This document shows, in pieces, positions 1-6,371 of a stretch of 8,875 nucleotides of DNA; position 1 is the first letter of the stretch, and each line of letters starts with the position of its first letter. This stretch comes from an uncultured Selenomonadales bacterium (lineage in GTDB: Bacteria; Bacillota; Negativicutes; Selenomonadales; Selenomonadaceae). The stretch is from the NCBI GenBank assembly GCA_947165405.1, contig CAMVAG010000084.1, positions 1-8,875 of the forward strand, written 5' to 3'. Made by a program: the position numbers and the translations under genes. A model generated the notes under the pieces. The model made no database searches. It had not been told where the DNA came from and saw only the letters and a list, made by a program, of their open reading frames with translations.

Positions 1-168
1 AAATTTTTTTCCGTGCTCAACGTCGAGACTTTCCTAAAGCGCACGAGTTTAATTTCTTACACGCGAAAAGATTTGTTGAACGCGGCGGAAGATGTCAAAC
101 GTTTGGCGGAGGCGGAAGGCTTGCAAGCTCACGCGGAGGCAATTCGTAAGAGGGAGGAGAACTCATGA
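1..168 (+). CDS. hisD: Histidinol dehydrogenase, C-terminal end (partial)
   Basis: The first frame is open from the left edge to a TGA at 166-168 and encodes 55 residues beginning KFFSVLNVETFLKRTSLISY. The pattern FLKRTSLISYTRKDL, then AEDVKRLAEAEGLQAHAEAIRKR, is the typical C-terminal tail of histidinol dehydrogenase. This enzyme makes the last two NAD-dependent oxidations of histidine biosynthesis (L-histidinol to L-histidine) in the cytoplasm. The catalytic and zinc-binding parts lie outside the window, so activity cannot be judged. The stop codon overlaps the sbcD start (ATGA), and the sbcD ribosome binding site lies inside the last hisD codons, so the two are probably co-transcribed and translationally coupled. 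The identification rests on recalled family sequence, not on a search. Confidence 0.85.
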   Translation, partial: KFFSVLNVETFLKRTSLISYTRKDLLNAAEDVKRLAEAEGLQAHAEAIRKREENS

Positions 169-1265
169 AAATTTTGCACACGGCGGATTGGCACTTGGGA
201 AAAACCTTGCTGAATTATTCGCTTATCGATGACCAAGACTTTATCTTGAAAGAATTTTTGGAAGTTGTTGACGACGTGAAACCCGACGCGATTATCATTG
301 CGGGCGACGTTTACGACAGAGCCGACCCTTCGACCGAAGCCGTCAATCTTTTCGACGAAATTATTTTCAAGCTGACCGAAAAAAAATTTCCCGTGCTGTG
401 TATCGCGGGCAATCACGATTCTCAAGACCGTTTGAATTTCGGCAGCAGACTTTTCGCCAACAAAAAATTTTTCATCACCGCGAAGAAAGATGACGCGCCT
501 AAACCTATCGCGCTTGAAGACAAATTCGGTGAAGTTTATTTTTCGCTGATACCTTATTTCGACCCCGCCGCGATTAAATCCGACGAACGATTGACTTTCA
601 ACGCCGCGAACAAATTTTATATCGGCGAGGCGCGGAAAAAAATTCCTGCAGGCAAACGGAGCGTTGCGATTGCTCATGTTTTCGTTGAAGGCGGCGAAGA
701 ATCCGATTCCGAAAGAAAATTTGTGGGCACGGCGGGCAAAGTCAATGCGGAAATTTTTTCGGGCTATGATTACGTCGCGCTCGGTCACCTGCATAAAAAT
801 CAGCAATCGGGCGAAAAAATTTTTTACAGCGGCTCGCCTCTCAAATATTCCGCCAAAGAATCTTCGCACGAAAAAGGAATCACGCTGGTTGAACTTGACG
901 GCAACGGTTTTGTTCGCGCAGAAAATATTTTGCTCAAGCCGCGCAGAGATTTGATTGAAGTTTCGGGAACGCTTGCCGAATTTTTGAATCAGCCTCCAAA
1001 CGACGCCTACGCTTACGTGACTTTGACCGACGAGGAATTTGTTTACGACGCGGCACAAAAATTGCGCGAAGTCTTTCCGAATTTGATGGAGGCGAAGAAT
1101 AAATCCAAGCCGAAAGATTTTATCACGGAGCCGACAGGAAAATTTCGGGAGGGCGCATCGATTTCGGAACAATTCAGCGATTTCTTCGAGGCAATGGCGA
1201 AAAGACCTTTGACGGAAGACGAGCGGGCGGCAATGGCAGAAATTTTCAAGGAGACAGAATCATGA
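165..1265 (+). CDS. sbcD: Exonuclease SbcCD subunit D (Mre11-type nuclease)
   Basis: This 366-residue protein is the metallophosphoesterase nuclease subunit of SbcCD, which trims DNA ends and cuts hairpins or protein-blocked ends during repair. The metal-site motifs are in order: D8-W-H10 (ADWHLGK), G47-D48-V-Y-D-R, G82-N83-H84-D85, H171 (AIAHVF) and G207-H208-L-H210. The SGSPLKYS signature at about 222-229 is typical of SbcD. Residues from about 270 form the C-terminal domain (VTLTDEEFVYDAAQKLREVFPN). The length is close to the usual 380-400. ATG at 165 is chosen because GGAGG at 153-157 stands 7 bases upstream and because it overlaps the hisD stop. The TGA at 1263-1265 overlaps the sbcC ATG, as expected for partners made in fixed ratio. 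All visible active-site residues are present. Confidence 0.96.
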   Translation: MKILHTADWHLGKTLLNYSLIDDQDFILKEFLEVVDDVKPDAIIIAGDVYDRADPSTEAVNLFDEIIFKLTEKKFPVLCIAGNHDSQDRLNFGSRLFANKKFFITAKKDDAPKPIALEDKFGEVYFSLIPYFDPAAIKSDERLTFNAANKFYIGEARKKIPAGKRSVAIAHVFVEGGEESDSERKFVGTAGKVNAEIFSGYDYVALGHLHKNQQSGEKIFYSGSPLKYSAKESSHEKGITLVELDGNGFVRAENILLKPRRDLIEVSGTLAEFLNQPPNDAYAYVTLTDEEFVYDAAQKLREVFPNLMEAKNKSKPKDFITEPTGKFREGASISEQFSDFFEAMAKRPLTEDERAAMAEIFKETES

Positions 1266-3892
1266 CACCGATAAAATTAAAAATGCAAGCGTTCGGCGCG
1301 TATATCGAACCTGTCACGCTGGATTTTTCAAACGGCTTGCGCGGCGAAAAAATTTTTCTGATAAACGGAGCGACCGGCGCGGGCAAGACGACGATTCTTG
1401 ACGCGATTTCCTACGCGCTTTACGGCGAAACTTCCGGCAAGGCTCGTGACGGCAAAGACATGCGCTCAAAAGGCGTGCCCGACGACGTTAAGACCGAAGT
1501 CGATTTCACTTTCGCGCTCGGCGATAAGATTTACGAAGTTCACCGCGAAATAAATTACAGTTCCAAACGCAAGGAAAACAAATATCAAACGCGAGCCGCC
1601 TTGTATCGTGACGGCGATTTAATCGAGACAAAAGACAGAGCCGTAAAAAATATAATCACGGGGCTTTTGGGCTTCGACGCCGAACAATTCAGGCAAGTTG
1701 TCTTGTTGCCGCAGGGCGAGTTTAAAAAATTTCTTTCCGCCGATTCCGACGAGCGGCAAAAAGTTTTGAATGTTCTTTTCGACAGCGCGCCTTACAAAAA
1801 AATCGAGGAGGCACTTGCCGAACGCGCAAAAAATTTTTCGGCGGAAGTCAAAGCTTTGGCAGACAAAAAAGAGGCGTATGAAACTCAACTTGGCGAGGCG
1901 GATTCGAATTTGTTGGCGGAGCTTGAGGAAAAATTTTCCTTCGCGCAAAAAAAATCTTCCGAACTCAAAAAATCTTCCGACGCCGCTCAAAAAATTTTAT
2001 CGGACGGAAAAAATTTGGCGGAGAAATTCGCTGACTTCAAGACGTTGACTGCGGCGCGTGACAAGGCAAAAGAAAATCTTGACGCGGCGGAAAAAATTTT
2101 GGCGGCGGCTCAAGAGGAATATAAAATTCGTGAGGCGGAGGAAACTCAACGCGAGGAACTCAAGCGGCGCAACGATAAACTCATCGACACCAAAAAAGCA
2201 CTTGGAGAATTTTCCGCGCTGAAGAAAAAACTTTCGGACGCGGAAAAAGATTTGCAAACCGCGCAGAAAAATTTTGAACTTTATGACGGGCGGGAAAAAG
2301 AATACGTCGAATTGCGCGACAAATTGGAAGCAGATAAAATTCCTTTCGTCGGCGCGGACGTTGCATTTGAAAAAGCCGCTCAAATTTTGGAGAAAGCCAA
2401 AGAGCGTGCGAAACTTTCAGCCGACATTTCACGGCGCGAAAAAACTTTGGCGATGGAAGAGGAAAAATTTTCTTTTGTCGAAAAAAATTTCAACGCCGCG
2501 CAGATTGAGTTGGAACGTTTGCAAATCGTCGACAATGCGGCGCGTTTGGCTTCCAAGCTCAAGGCAGGGGAACCTTGCCCGGTTTGCGGCTCGCTCGAAC
2601 ATCCCGCGATAACTCAAGCCGCAATTCCGACCGTCGCCGAATTCCAAGCCGCCGAAAAAAATCTCGAACGCCTCACGAAAGAAAAGACTCAAGCGGAAAA
2701 AACCGTTGCAAAAATCAAAGGCGAACTTGCCGAGAAAAAAAATCACCTCGAAGATTACGCCGGCATCCCCGACGTTTCGACCGCGCAGAAAAATTTTGAC
2801 ACGGCGGCAGGAAATAAAGATACCCTCGCCACTTATCAGCAGCGAATCGAAAAAGGCAACAACCTAATCAAAAAAAATAAAATCGAATTGGACAAAGCCT
2901 CCGCCGCGAAAAATTCCGCAGAAATTTTGGCGGCAAAGCTCGCGGAAGGCGTCAATAATTTTCAAAGGGACATTGACGAAATTTATTTGACGAACCCCGC
3001 CGCTCTCGACGCCGACTTGAACGCGGCACAAAAAAAATTTGACTCTCTCGATGTTGCATGGCAAGCGGCGCAGAAAAATTTTCACGACGCAAAGGAAACA
3101 AAATCTGCGCGGGCGGCAACGCTGCAATCGGTGCAAGAAAACTTCGACAACCTCCAAGCATTCCTCGCGGGCAAAACGGTGCCCGATTTGGAAACGCTGG
3201 AAAAAAATTCAGAGGACTTGCGGCAACAATACGAGGCGATTCTTTCCGAAAAAGCAAACTTGGAGGCAAAAATTAAATCGATAAAAGAATTTTCCGCCAA
3301 GCTTGCCGAAATCAAAATCGAACTCGCCGCCAAAGAAAAAATCGCCGACATGTGGAAAAGACTTTCCGACGTGGCGAACGCGACCGGCAAAGGCGAATCC
3401 GATTTGAAAATTTCCTTCCAACGCTATTTCCTTTCGACGATGTTTAATGACGTTGTCAACGAGGCGAACAACCGCTTGAAGAAGATGAGCAACGGGCGTT
3501 ACCTCTTCCAAATGAAAGACGCGGGCAAGACCAAAGCTAAGGCTGCCGGCTTGAACTTGGAAATTTTCGACGAGCAAAGCGGCGCACTTCGTCCCGTAGA
3601 AACTTTGAGCGGCGGCGAAAGTTTTTTGGCGTCATTGAGTTTGGCATTGGGTTTGGCGTCGGTCGTGAGGAACAAAGTCGGCGGCATTAAACTCGACACG
3701 ATTTTTATCGATGAGGGCTTCGGAAGTTTGGACAGCGAAACGCTCGACTTTGCAATTTCAACGATTATCGAACAGAGCGGCGGACGACTCGTCGGGATAA
3801 TTTCTCACGTCGAAGAACTGAAAAATCAAATGCCCGTCCGCCTCGAAGTGAAGAAAGGCAAGACGGGCTCAACGGCAGAATTTATTTCGTGA
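1262..3892 (+). CDS. sbcC: Exonuclease SbcCD subunit C (Rad50/SMC-type ATPase)
   Basis: This 876-residue SMC-like ATPase pairs with SbcD and controls access of DNA ends to the nuclease. The N-terminal ATPase half has Walker A GATGAGKT (36-43) and the Q-loop LLPQGEF (Q151). Two long charged stretches, about 185-430 and 455-700, rich in Lys, Glu and Ala, look like antiparallel coiled-coil arms. They meet at the zinc hook C439-P-V-C442. The C-terminal half carries the ABC signature LSGGE (782-786), Walker B LDTIFIDE (811-818, D817/E818) and the D-loop SLD (822-824). It is shorter than E. coli SbcC (about 1048 residues), mostly through shorter arms. AAGGAG at 1248-1253 lies 8 bases before the ATG. 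The start overlaps the sbcD stop. The 3' end overlaps the convergent metH by 11 bp, and no intrinsic terminator is visible there. Confidence 0.96.
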   Translation: MTPIKLKMQAFGAYIEPVTLDFSNGLRGEKIFLINGATGAGKTTILDAISYALYGETSGKARDGKDMRSKGVPDDVKTEVDFTFALGDKIYEVHREINYSSKRKENKYQTRAALYRDGDLIETKDRAVKNIITGLLGFDAEQFRQVVLLPQGEFKKFLSADSDERQKVLNVLFDSAPYKKIEEALAERAKNFSAEVKALADKKEAYETQLGEADSNLLAELEEKFSFAQKKSSELKKSSDAAQKILSDGKNLAEKFADFKTLTAARDKAKENLDAAEKILAAAQEEYKIREAEETQREELKRRNDKLIDTKKALGEFSALKKKLSDAEKDLQTAQKNFELYDGREKEYVELRDKLEADKIPFVGADVAFEKAAQILEKAKERAKLSADISRREKTLAMEEEKFSFVEKNFNAAQIELERLQIVDNAARLASKLKAGEPCPVCGSLEHPAITQAAIPTVAEFQAAEKNLERLTKEKTQAEKTVAKIKGELAEKKNHLEDYAGIPDVSTAQKNFDTAAGNKDTLATYQQRIEKGNNLIKKNKIELDKASAAKNSAEILAAKLAEGVNNFQRDIDEIYLTNPAALDADLNAAQKKFDSLDVAWQAAQKNFHDAKETKSARAATLQSVQENFDNLQAFLAGKTVPDLETLEKNSEDLRQQYEAILSEKANLEAKIKSIKEFSAKLAEIKIELAAKEKIADMWKRLSDVANATGKGESDLKISFQRYFLSTMFNDVVNEANNRLKKMSNGRYLFQMKDAGKTKAKAAGLNLEIFDEQSGALRPVETLSGGESFLASLSLALGLASVVRNKVGGIKLDTIFIDEGFGSLDSETLDFAISTIIEQSGGRLVGIISHVEELKNQMPVRLEVKKGKTGSTAEFIS

Positions 3893-6254
3893 CTAAACTT
3901 TTTGCGAGGCGTACGGCTTCCACACCGTCACGAGCATAAGCATCGGCACCGGCACTGTCAGCGTATTCTTGAGTCAAAGCCGCGCCACCGACCATGACTT
4001 TCGCGGAAGAACCCGCCGCACGCAAATCGGCAATGACTTTATCAATCTGAATCATCGTCGTCGTCATGAGGGCGCACAAACCTACAATATCGGCGTCGTG
4101 AGCGAGGGCGGCGCGAACAATTTTTTCCGACTCAACGTCCTTGCCCAAGTCAATCAATTTAAAGCCGCTGTTCGAAATCAACGCGCCGACAATATTTTTT
4201 CCCAAGTCGTGAACGTCGCCTTTGACGGTCGCGATAACGAAAGTTCCCTGCGATGAATTTTCTTGCGCGGGGAAATTTTTTTTGAGTTCGTCGAAGGCAA
4301 GACGCATCGTTTCCGCTGAAAGCAAAACTTGCGGCAGAAAAATTTTTCCCGAACCGAAATCTTCGCCGAGTTCATTCATTGCGGCAGTTAAAGCGCGTTC
4401 GGTAATTTCATCTGCGGAAAAATTTTCGGCGACCGCCTTTTGAATCAGCGCGGCAATTTCGTCTTTGTCTCCTTCTTGAATCGCAAGCTTAATCGCGCTC
4501 AAAATGTCCGTTGAATTTTTTTCACCGCGAGTTGGATTTTCATTCCGCATTGCGCCTTGCGCATTACCAATTGAATATTTCAAACCGTTCGGGTCGTGAG
4601 CGAGCAAGGCGGCGGCTGACTTCAAAACGTTTTGCATTGATTCGTCGTAGGGATTCATAATCGGCGCGTCGAGCCCTGCGGCAAGGCACATTGCAAAAAA
4701 AGTCGAGTTAATCAGCGGGCGATTGGGCAAGCCGAAAGAAATATTGCTCAAGCCCATCGTCGTCGGCAAATTCAATTCGCGATAAAGTTTCAAAGTCTTC
4801 AAGACTTCGAGGCAAGCGTTTTTGTCGGCGGAAATCGTCATGACGAGCGCGTCGAGTAAAAAGTCTCCGTCGTCGAGCCCGAAAGTTTTTGCGGCGGCGA
4901 TAATTTTTTTCGCGACGGAAAATCTTTCTTCGGCGGAATTCGGAACGCCCTTTTCGGTGAGCGGAAGAATCAAAATCGCCGCGCCGTATCTTTTCGCAAG
5001 CGGAAGAAATTTTGCAATGCGTTCGGGTTCAAAGCTGACGGAATTAATCAGCGCACGACCGGGAAAATTTTTCAAGCCGGCTTCCAAAGCTTCTGCGTCG
5101 CCCGTATCAATCGCAAGCGGCACATCGACTATCCGAGAAATTTCGCGGACAGCTTCAGCCATCATTTCGGCTTGATTGATTCCTCCGACGCCCATGTTGA
5201 CATCCAAAATTTTTGCGCCCGCTTTGACTTGATTAAGCGCGTCACGTTTCACGCCGAGCAAGGAGCCTTCGCGAATTTCAGCCGCCAATTTTTTTCTGCC
5301 GGTGGGATTGATTCGTTCGCCGATTAAAGTTGTCGAAGTCTTATCGATAACGACAGTCTTGCTTCGGCTTGCAAGTCTCAACGGGCGTACGGAATTATAA
5401 TTCCTAATTCCTAATTCCTCATTCCTAATTGCCTTTGCAAGTTCGCGGATATGGTTGGGCGTCGTGCCGCAACAGCCGCCAAGATAAGTCGCGCCCGCCT
5501 CGACGAGTGCCTTGCCCCAAGAGCCGAAAGTTTTTGCATCCATTGGAAATTTTGTTTTGCCGTCTTCGAGGTAAGGCATTCCGGCATTCGGCTGGACACT
5601 GACGGGAACGCCGCAATTTTCCGCCAAAATTTTTACAACAGGCACAAGCTGTTCGGGACCAAGCGAACAATTCACGCCGATAACACTTGCGCCCATAGCT
5701 TCAAGAATCACGGCGGCGGATTGCGGGTCGGTGCCCGTGACAGTTCGCCCGTCCTCGCTGTAGCTCAATTGACAAATTATCGGCAAGTTGCAAGCGTCCT
5801 TCGCGGCAAGAAGAGTCGCACGCATTTCTTGAATATCAATGCACGTTTCGATAATCAGGAAGTCTGCGCCCGCCTCCGCCAAAGCCAAAGCCTGTTCGTA
5901 AAAAATTTTATAGGCGTCGTCGAAAGTCAAATCGCCGAGCGGCGCGATAAATTTTCCCGAAGGACCTATGTCGCCCGCAACTTTGACACGATTGCCGGCA
6001 ACTTCCTTTGCGAGCTTGACGGCGGCGAAATTCAATTCACGAACGCGACTTTCAAGCCCGTAATGTGCAAGCTTGAGACTCGACGCGCCGAAAGTATTTG
6101 TCGTGATAATCGTTGAGCCCGCCTCGATATATGCGCGGTGAATTTTTTTTACGACTTCGGGAGCCTCGACGTTCATGAGTTCGGGGCACGCGCCCGCCTT
6201 GAGCCCGCCCGCTTGCAACATCGTTCCCATTGCTCCGTCAAAAATTTCTATCAT
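3882..6254 (-). CDS. metH: Cobalamin-dependent methionine synthase, three-domain form lacking the activation domain
   Basis: This 790-residue enzyme transfers the methyl group of methyltetrahydrofolate through cobalamin to homocysteine, giving methionine. The domains in order are: homocysteine S-methyltransferase, 1 to about 274, with zinc cysteines C196 (GVNCS), C261 and C262 (GGCCGTTP); folate/pterin barrel, about 305-560, with GERINPTG (312-319), DVNMG (351-355), AIDT and GLSNISFGLP; B12 cap, about 582-660; and B12-binding Rossmann domain, about 670-790, with the lower-ligand motif D680-V-H682-D-L-G685. The C-terminal AdoMet-binding reactivation domain of E. coli MetH is absent, as in Thermotoga-type enzymes. 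The start has GGAGG (complement of 6261-6265) 6 bases upstream. Both inter-domain linkers contain translated heptamer-repeat arrays. The stop TAA (complement of 3882-3884) lies inside the 3' end of sbcC. Confidence 0.95.
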   Translation of the reverse strand: MIEIFDGAMGTMLQAGGLKAGACPELMNVEAPEVVKKIHRAYIEAGSTIITTNTFGASSLKLAHYGLESRVRELNFAAVKLAKEVAGNRVKVAGDIGPSGKFIAPLGDLTFDDAYKIFYEQALALAEAGADFLIIETCIDIQEMRATLLAAKDACNLPIICQLSYSEDGRTVTGTDPQSAAVILEAMGASVIGVNCSLGPEQLVPVVKILAENCGVPVSVQPNAGMPYLEDGKTKFPMDAKTFGSWGKALVEAGATYLGGCCGTTPNHIRELAKAIRNEELGIRNYNSVRPLRLASRSKTVVIDKTSTTLIGERINPTGRKKLAAEIREGSLLGVKRDALNQVKAGAKILDVNMGVGGINQAEMMAEAVREISRIVDVPLAIDTGDAEALEAGLKNFPGRALINSVSFEPERIAKFLPLAKRYGAAILILPLTEKGVPNSAEERFSVAKKIIAAAKTFGLDDGDFLLDALVMTISADKNACLEVLKTLKLYRELNLPTTMGLSNISFGLPNRPLINSTFFAMCLAAGLDAPIMNPYDESMQNVLKSAAALLAHDPNGLKYSIGNAQGAMRNENPTRGEKNSTDILSAIKLAIQEGDKDEIAALIQKAVAENFSADEITERALTAAMNELGEDFGSGKIFLPQVLLSAETMRLAFDELKKNFPAQENSSQGTFVIATVKGDVHDLGKNIVGALISNSGFKLIDLGKDVESEKIVRAALAHDADIVGLCALMTTTMIQIDKVIADLRAAGSSAKVMVGGAALTQEYADSAGADAYARDGVEAVRLAKSLVTK
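4542..4569. repeat. Degenerate heptanucleotide array inside metH (second linker)
   Basis: Four consecutive 7-base units are visible on the + strand: ATTCCGC, ATTGCGC, CTTGCGC, ATTACCA, followed by ATTGAAT. Most begin with ATT, and they keep strict 7-base spacing. On the metH strand they encode residues 562-572 (IGNAQGAMRNE), just after the folate barrel (which ends near LKYS, 558-561) and before the B12 cap. The units are diverged, so the array is less certain than the one at 5400-5430. The shared period and similar placement make a common origin plausible. Confidence 0.5.
5391..5404. repeat. 14-bp perfect palindrome at the edge of the metH heptamer array
   Basis: GGAATTATAATTCC is its own reverse complement. 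Its right half (ATTCC) merges into the first heptamer unit, so the array effectively ends in an inverted copy of its own core. It lies inside metH, covering parts of codons 284-288. It could form only a small AT-rich cruciform or hairpin. A role is not shown. Confidence 0.6.
5400..5430. repeat. Tandem heptanucleotide array (ATTCCTA)4 inside metH (first linker)
   Basis: Four exact-spaced units on the + strand read ATTCCTA, ATTCCTA, ATTCCTC, ATTCCTA, then a partial ATT. Read on the metH strand they encode residues 276-285 (IRNEELGIRN), between the homocysteine domain and the folate barrel. A perfect array of this heptamer has a TAG once every 7 codons in every frame. Here the variant C at 5420 makes the codon at 5418-5420 GAG instead of TAG, so metH stays open. 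The other two frames are closed by TAG at 5411-5413 and 5425-5427. Short heptamer arrays of this kind resemble the short tandemly repeated sequences known from some bacterial genomes. I cannot tell how many copies this genome holds. Confidence 0.85.
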
Positions 6255-6285
6255 AATCTTCCTCCGTTTTTAGCTGTTAGAAAAA

Positions 6286-6316
6286 ATTCCCAATTCCTCA
6301 TTCCTAATTCCTAATT
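6286..6316. repeat. Tandem heptanucleotide array upstream of metH
   Basis: Four 7-base units on the + strand read ATTCCCA, ATTCCTC, ATTCCTA, ATTCCTA, then ATT. The unit is the same as in the metH linker at 5400-5430, including the ATTCCTC variant, though in a different order. The array fills a quarter of the gap between the divergent metH and Hsp70-like genes and lies 31-62 bases before the metH start codon. It may therefore lie in the metH leader or promoter and just upstream of the promoter for the rightward gene. Confidence 0.85.
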
Positions 6317-6317
6317 G

Positions 6318-6323
6318 ATTTTA
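6318..6323 (-). promoter_or_regulatory. Possible -10 element for metH
   Basis: The complement reads TAAAAT, a fair -10 match, about 64 bases before the metH start codon. The -35 region at the right spacing is poor (about TTATAT). If it is used, the transcript would begin just before the heptamer array and carry it in the 5' leader. The gap holds only 117 bases, and I see no cobalamin or SAM riboswitch in it. Confidence 0.2.
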
Positions 6324-6337
6324 AATTTCCTGCGTTG

Positions 6338-6346
6338 TGATATAAT
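6338..6346 (+). promoter_or_regulatory. Extended -10 promoter for the Hsp70-like gene
   Basis: TGATATAAT contains a perfect TATAAT (6341-6346) preceded by the extended -10 dinucleotide TG plus one base. The -35 is weak; TTTTAA at 6319-6324 would give 16-bp spacing. Transcription would begin near 6352-6354, leaving a leader of about 20 bases before the GTG start at 6372. This also argues against any start codon upstream of about 6353. Confidence 0.65.
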
Positions 6347-6359
6347 CATTCAAAAGATT

Positions 6360-6364
6360 GGGGA
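6360..6364 (+). promoter_or_regulatory. Ribosome binding site that fixes the GTG start of the Hsp70-like gene
   Basis: GGGGA lies 7 bases before an in-frame GTG at 6372-6374. No ATG is in frame nearby. The longer open frame reaches back to a TTG at 6315, but that codon lies inside the repeat and upstream of the promoter. GTG at 6372 is therefore the supported start. Confidence 0.6.
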
Positions 6365-6371
6365 TGAGATT

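Noticed and set aside
129..1172. A 347-codon open frame on the minus strand opposite sbcD
   Set aside because: The plus strand carries a full set of SbcD active-site motifs. The antisense frame has low-complexity F/R/V-rich protein with no recognisable domain, and it is open because codons TTA, CTA and TCA are rare in these genes.
3860..3960. Bidirectional terminator between sbcC and metH
   Set aside because: I looked for a stem with flanking A and T tracts at the convergent junction and found none of useful length.
5451..6116. A 221-codon plus-strand open frame opposite the metH homocysteine domain
   Set aside because: It is a shadow of metH codon bias, with no recognisable domain and no ribosome binding site noted.
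5400..6316. Heptamer arrays as CRISPR or as ends of a mobile element
   Set aside because: Units are 7 bases with no spacers. The two arrays are in the same orientation and flank an essential-looking coding part of metH, with no transposase or inverted ends.
6315..6371. TTG at 6315 as the start of the Hsp70-like protein (19 extra residues)
   Set aside because: It lies upstream of the TATAAT box, inside the heptamer repeat, and has no ribosome binding site. GTG at 6372 has GGGGA at proper spacing.
6255..6371. Cobalamin or SAM riboswitch in front of metH
   Set aside because: The whole gap is 117 bases, includes a promoter for the opposite gene and a repeat array, and shows no conserved riboswitch core or terminator hairpin.
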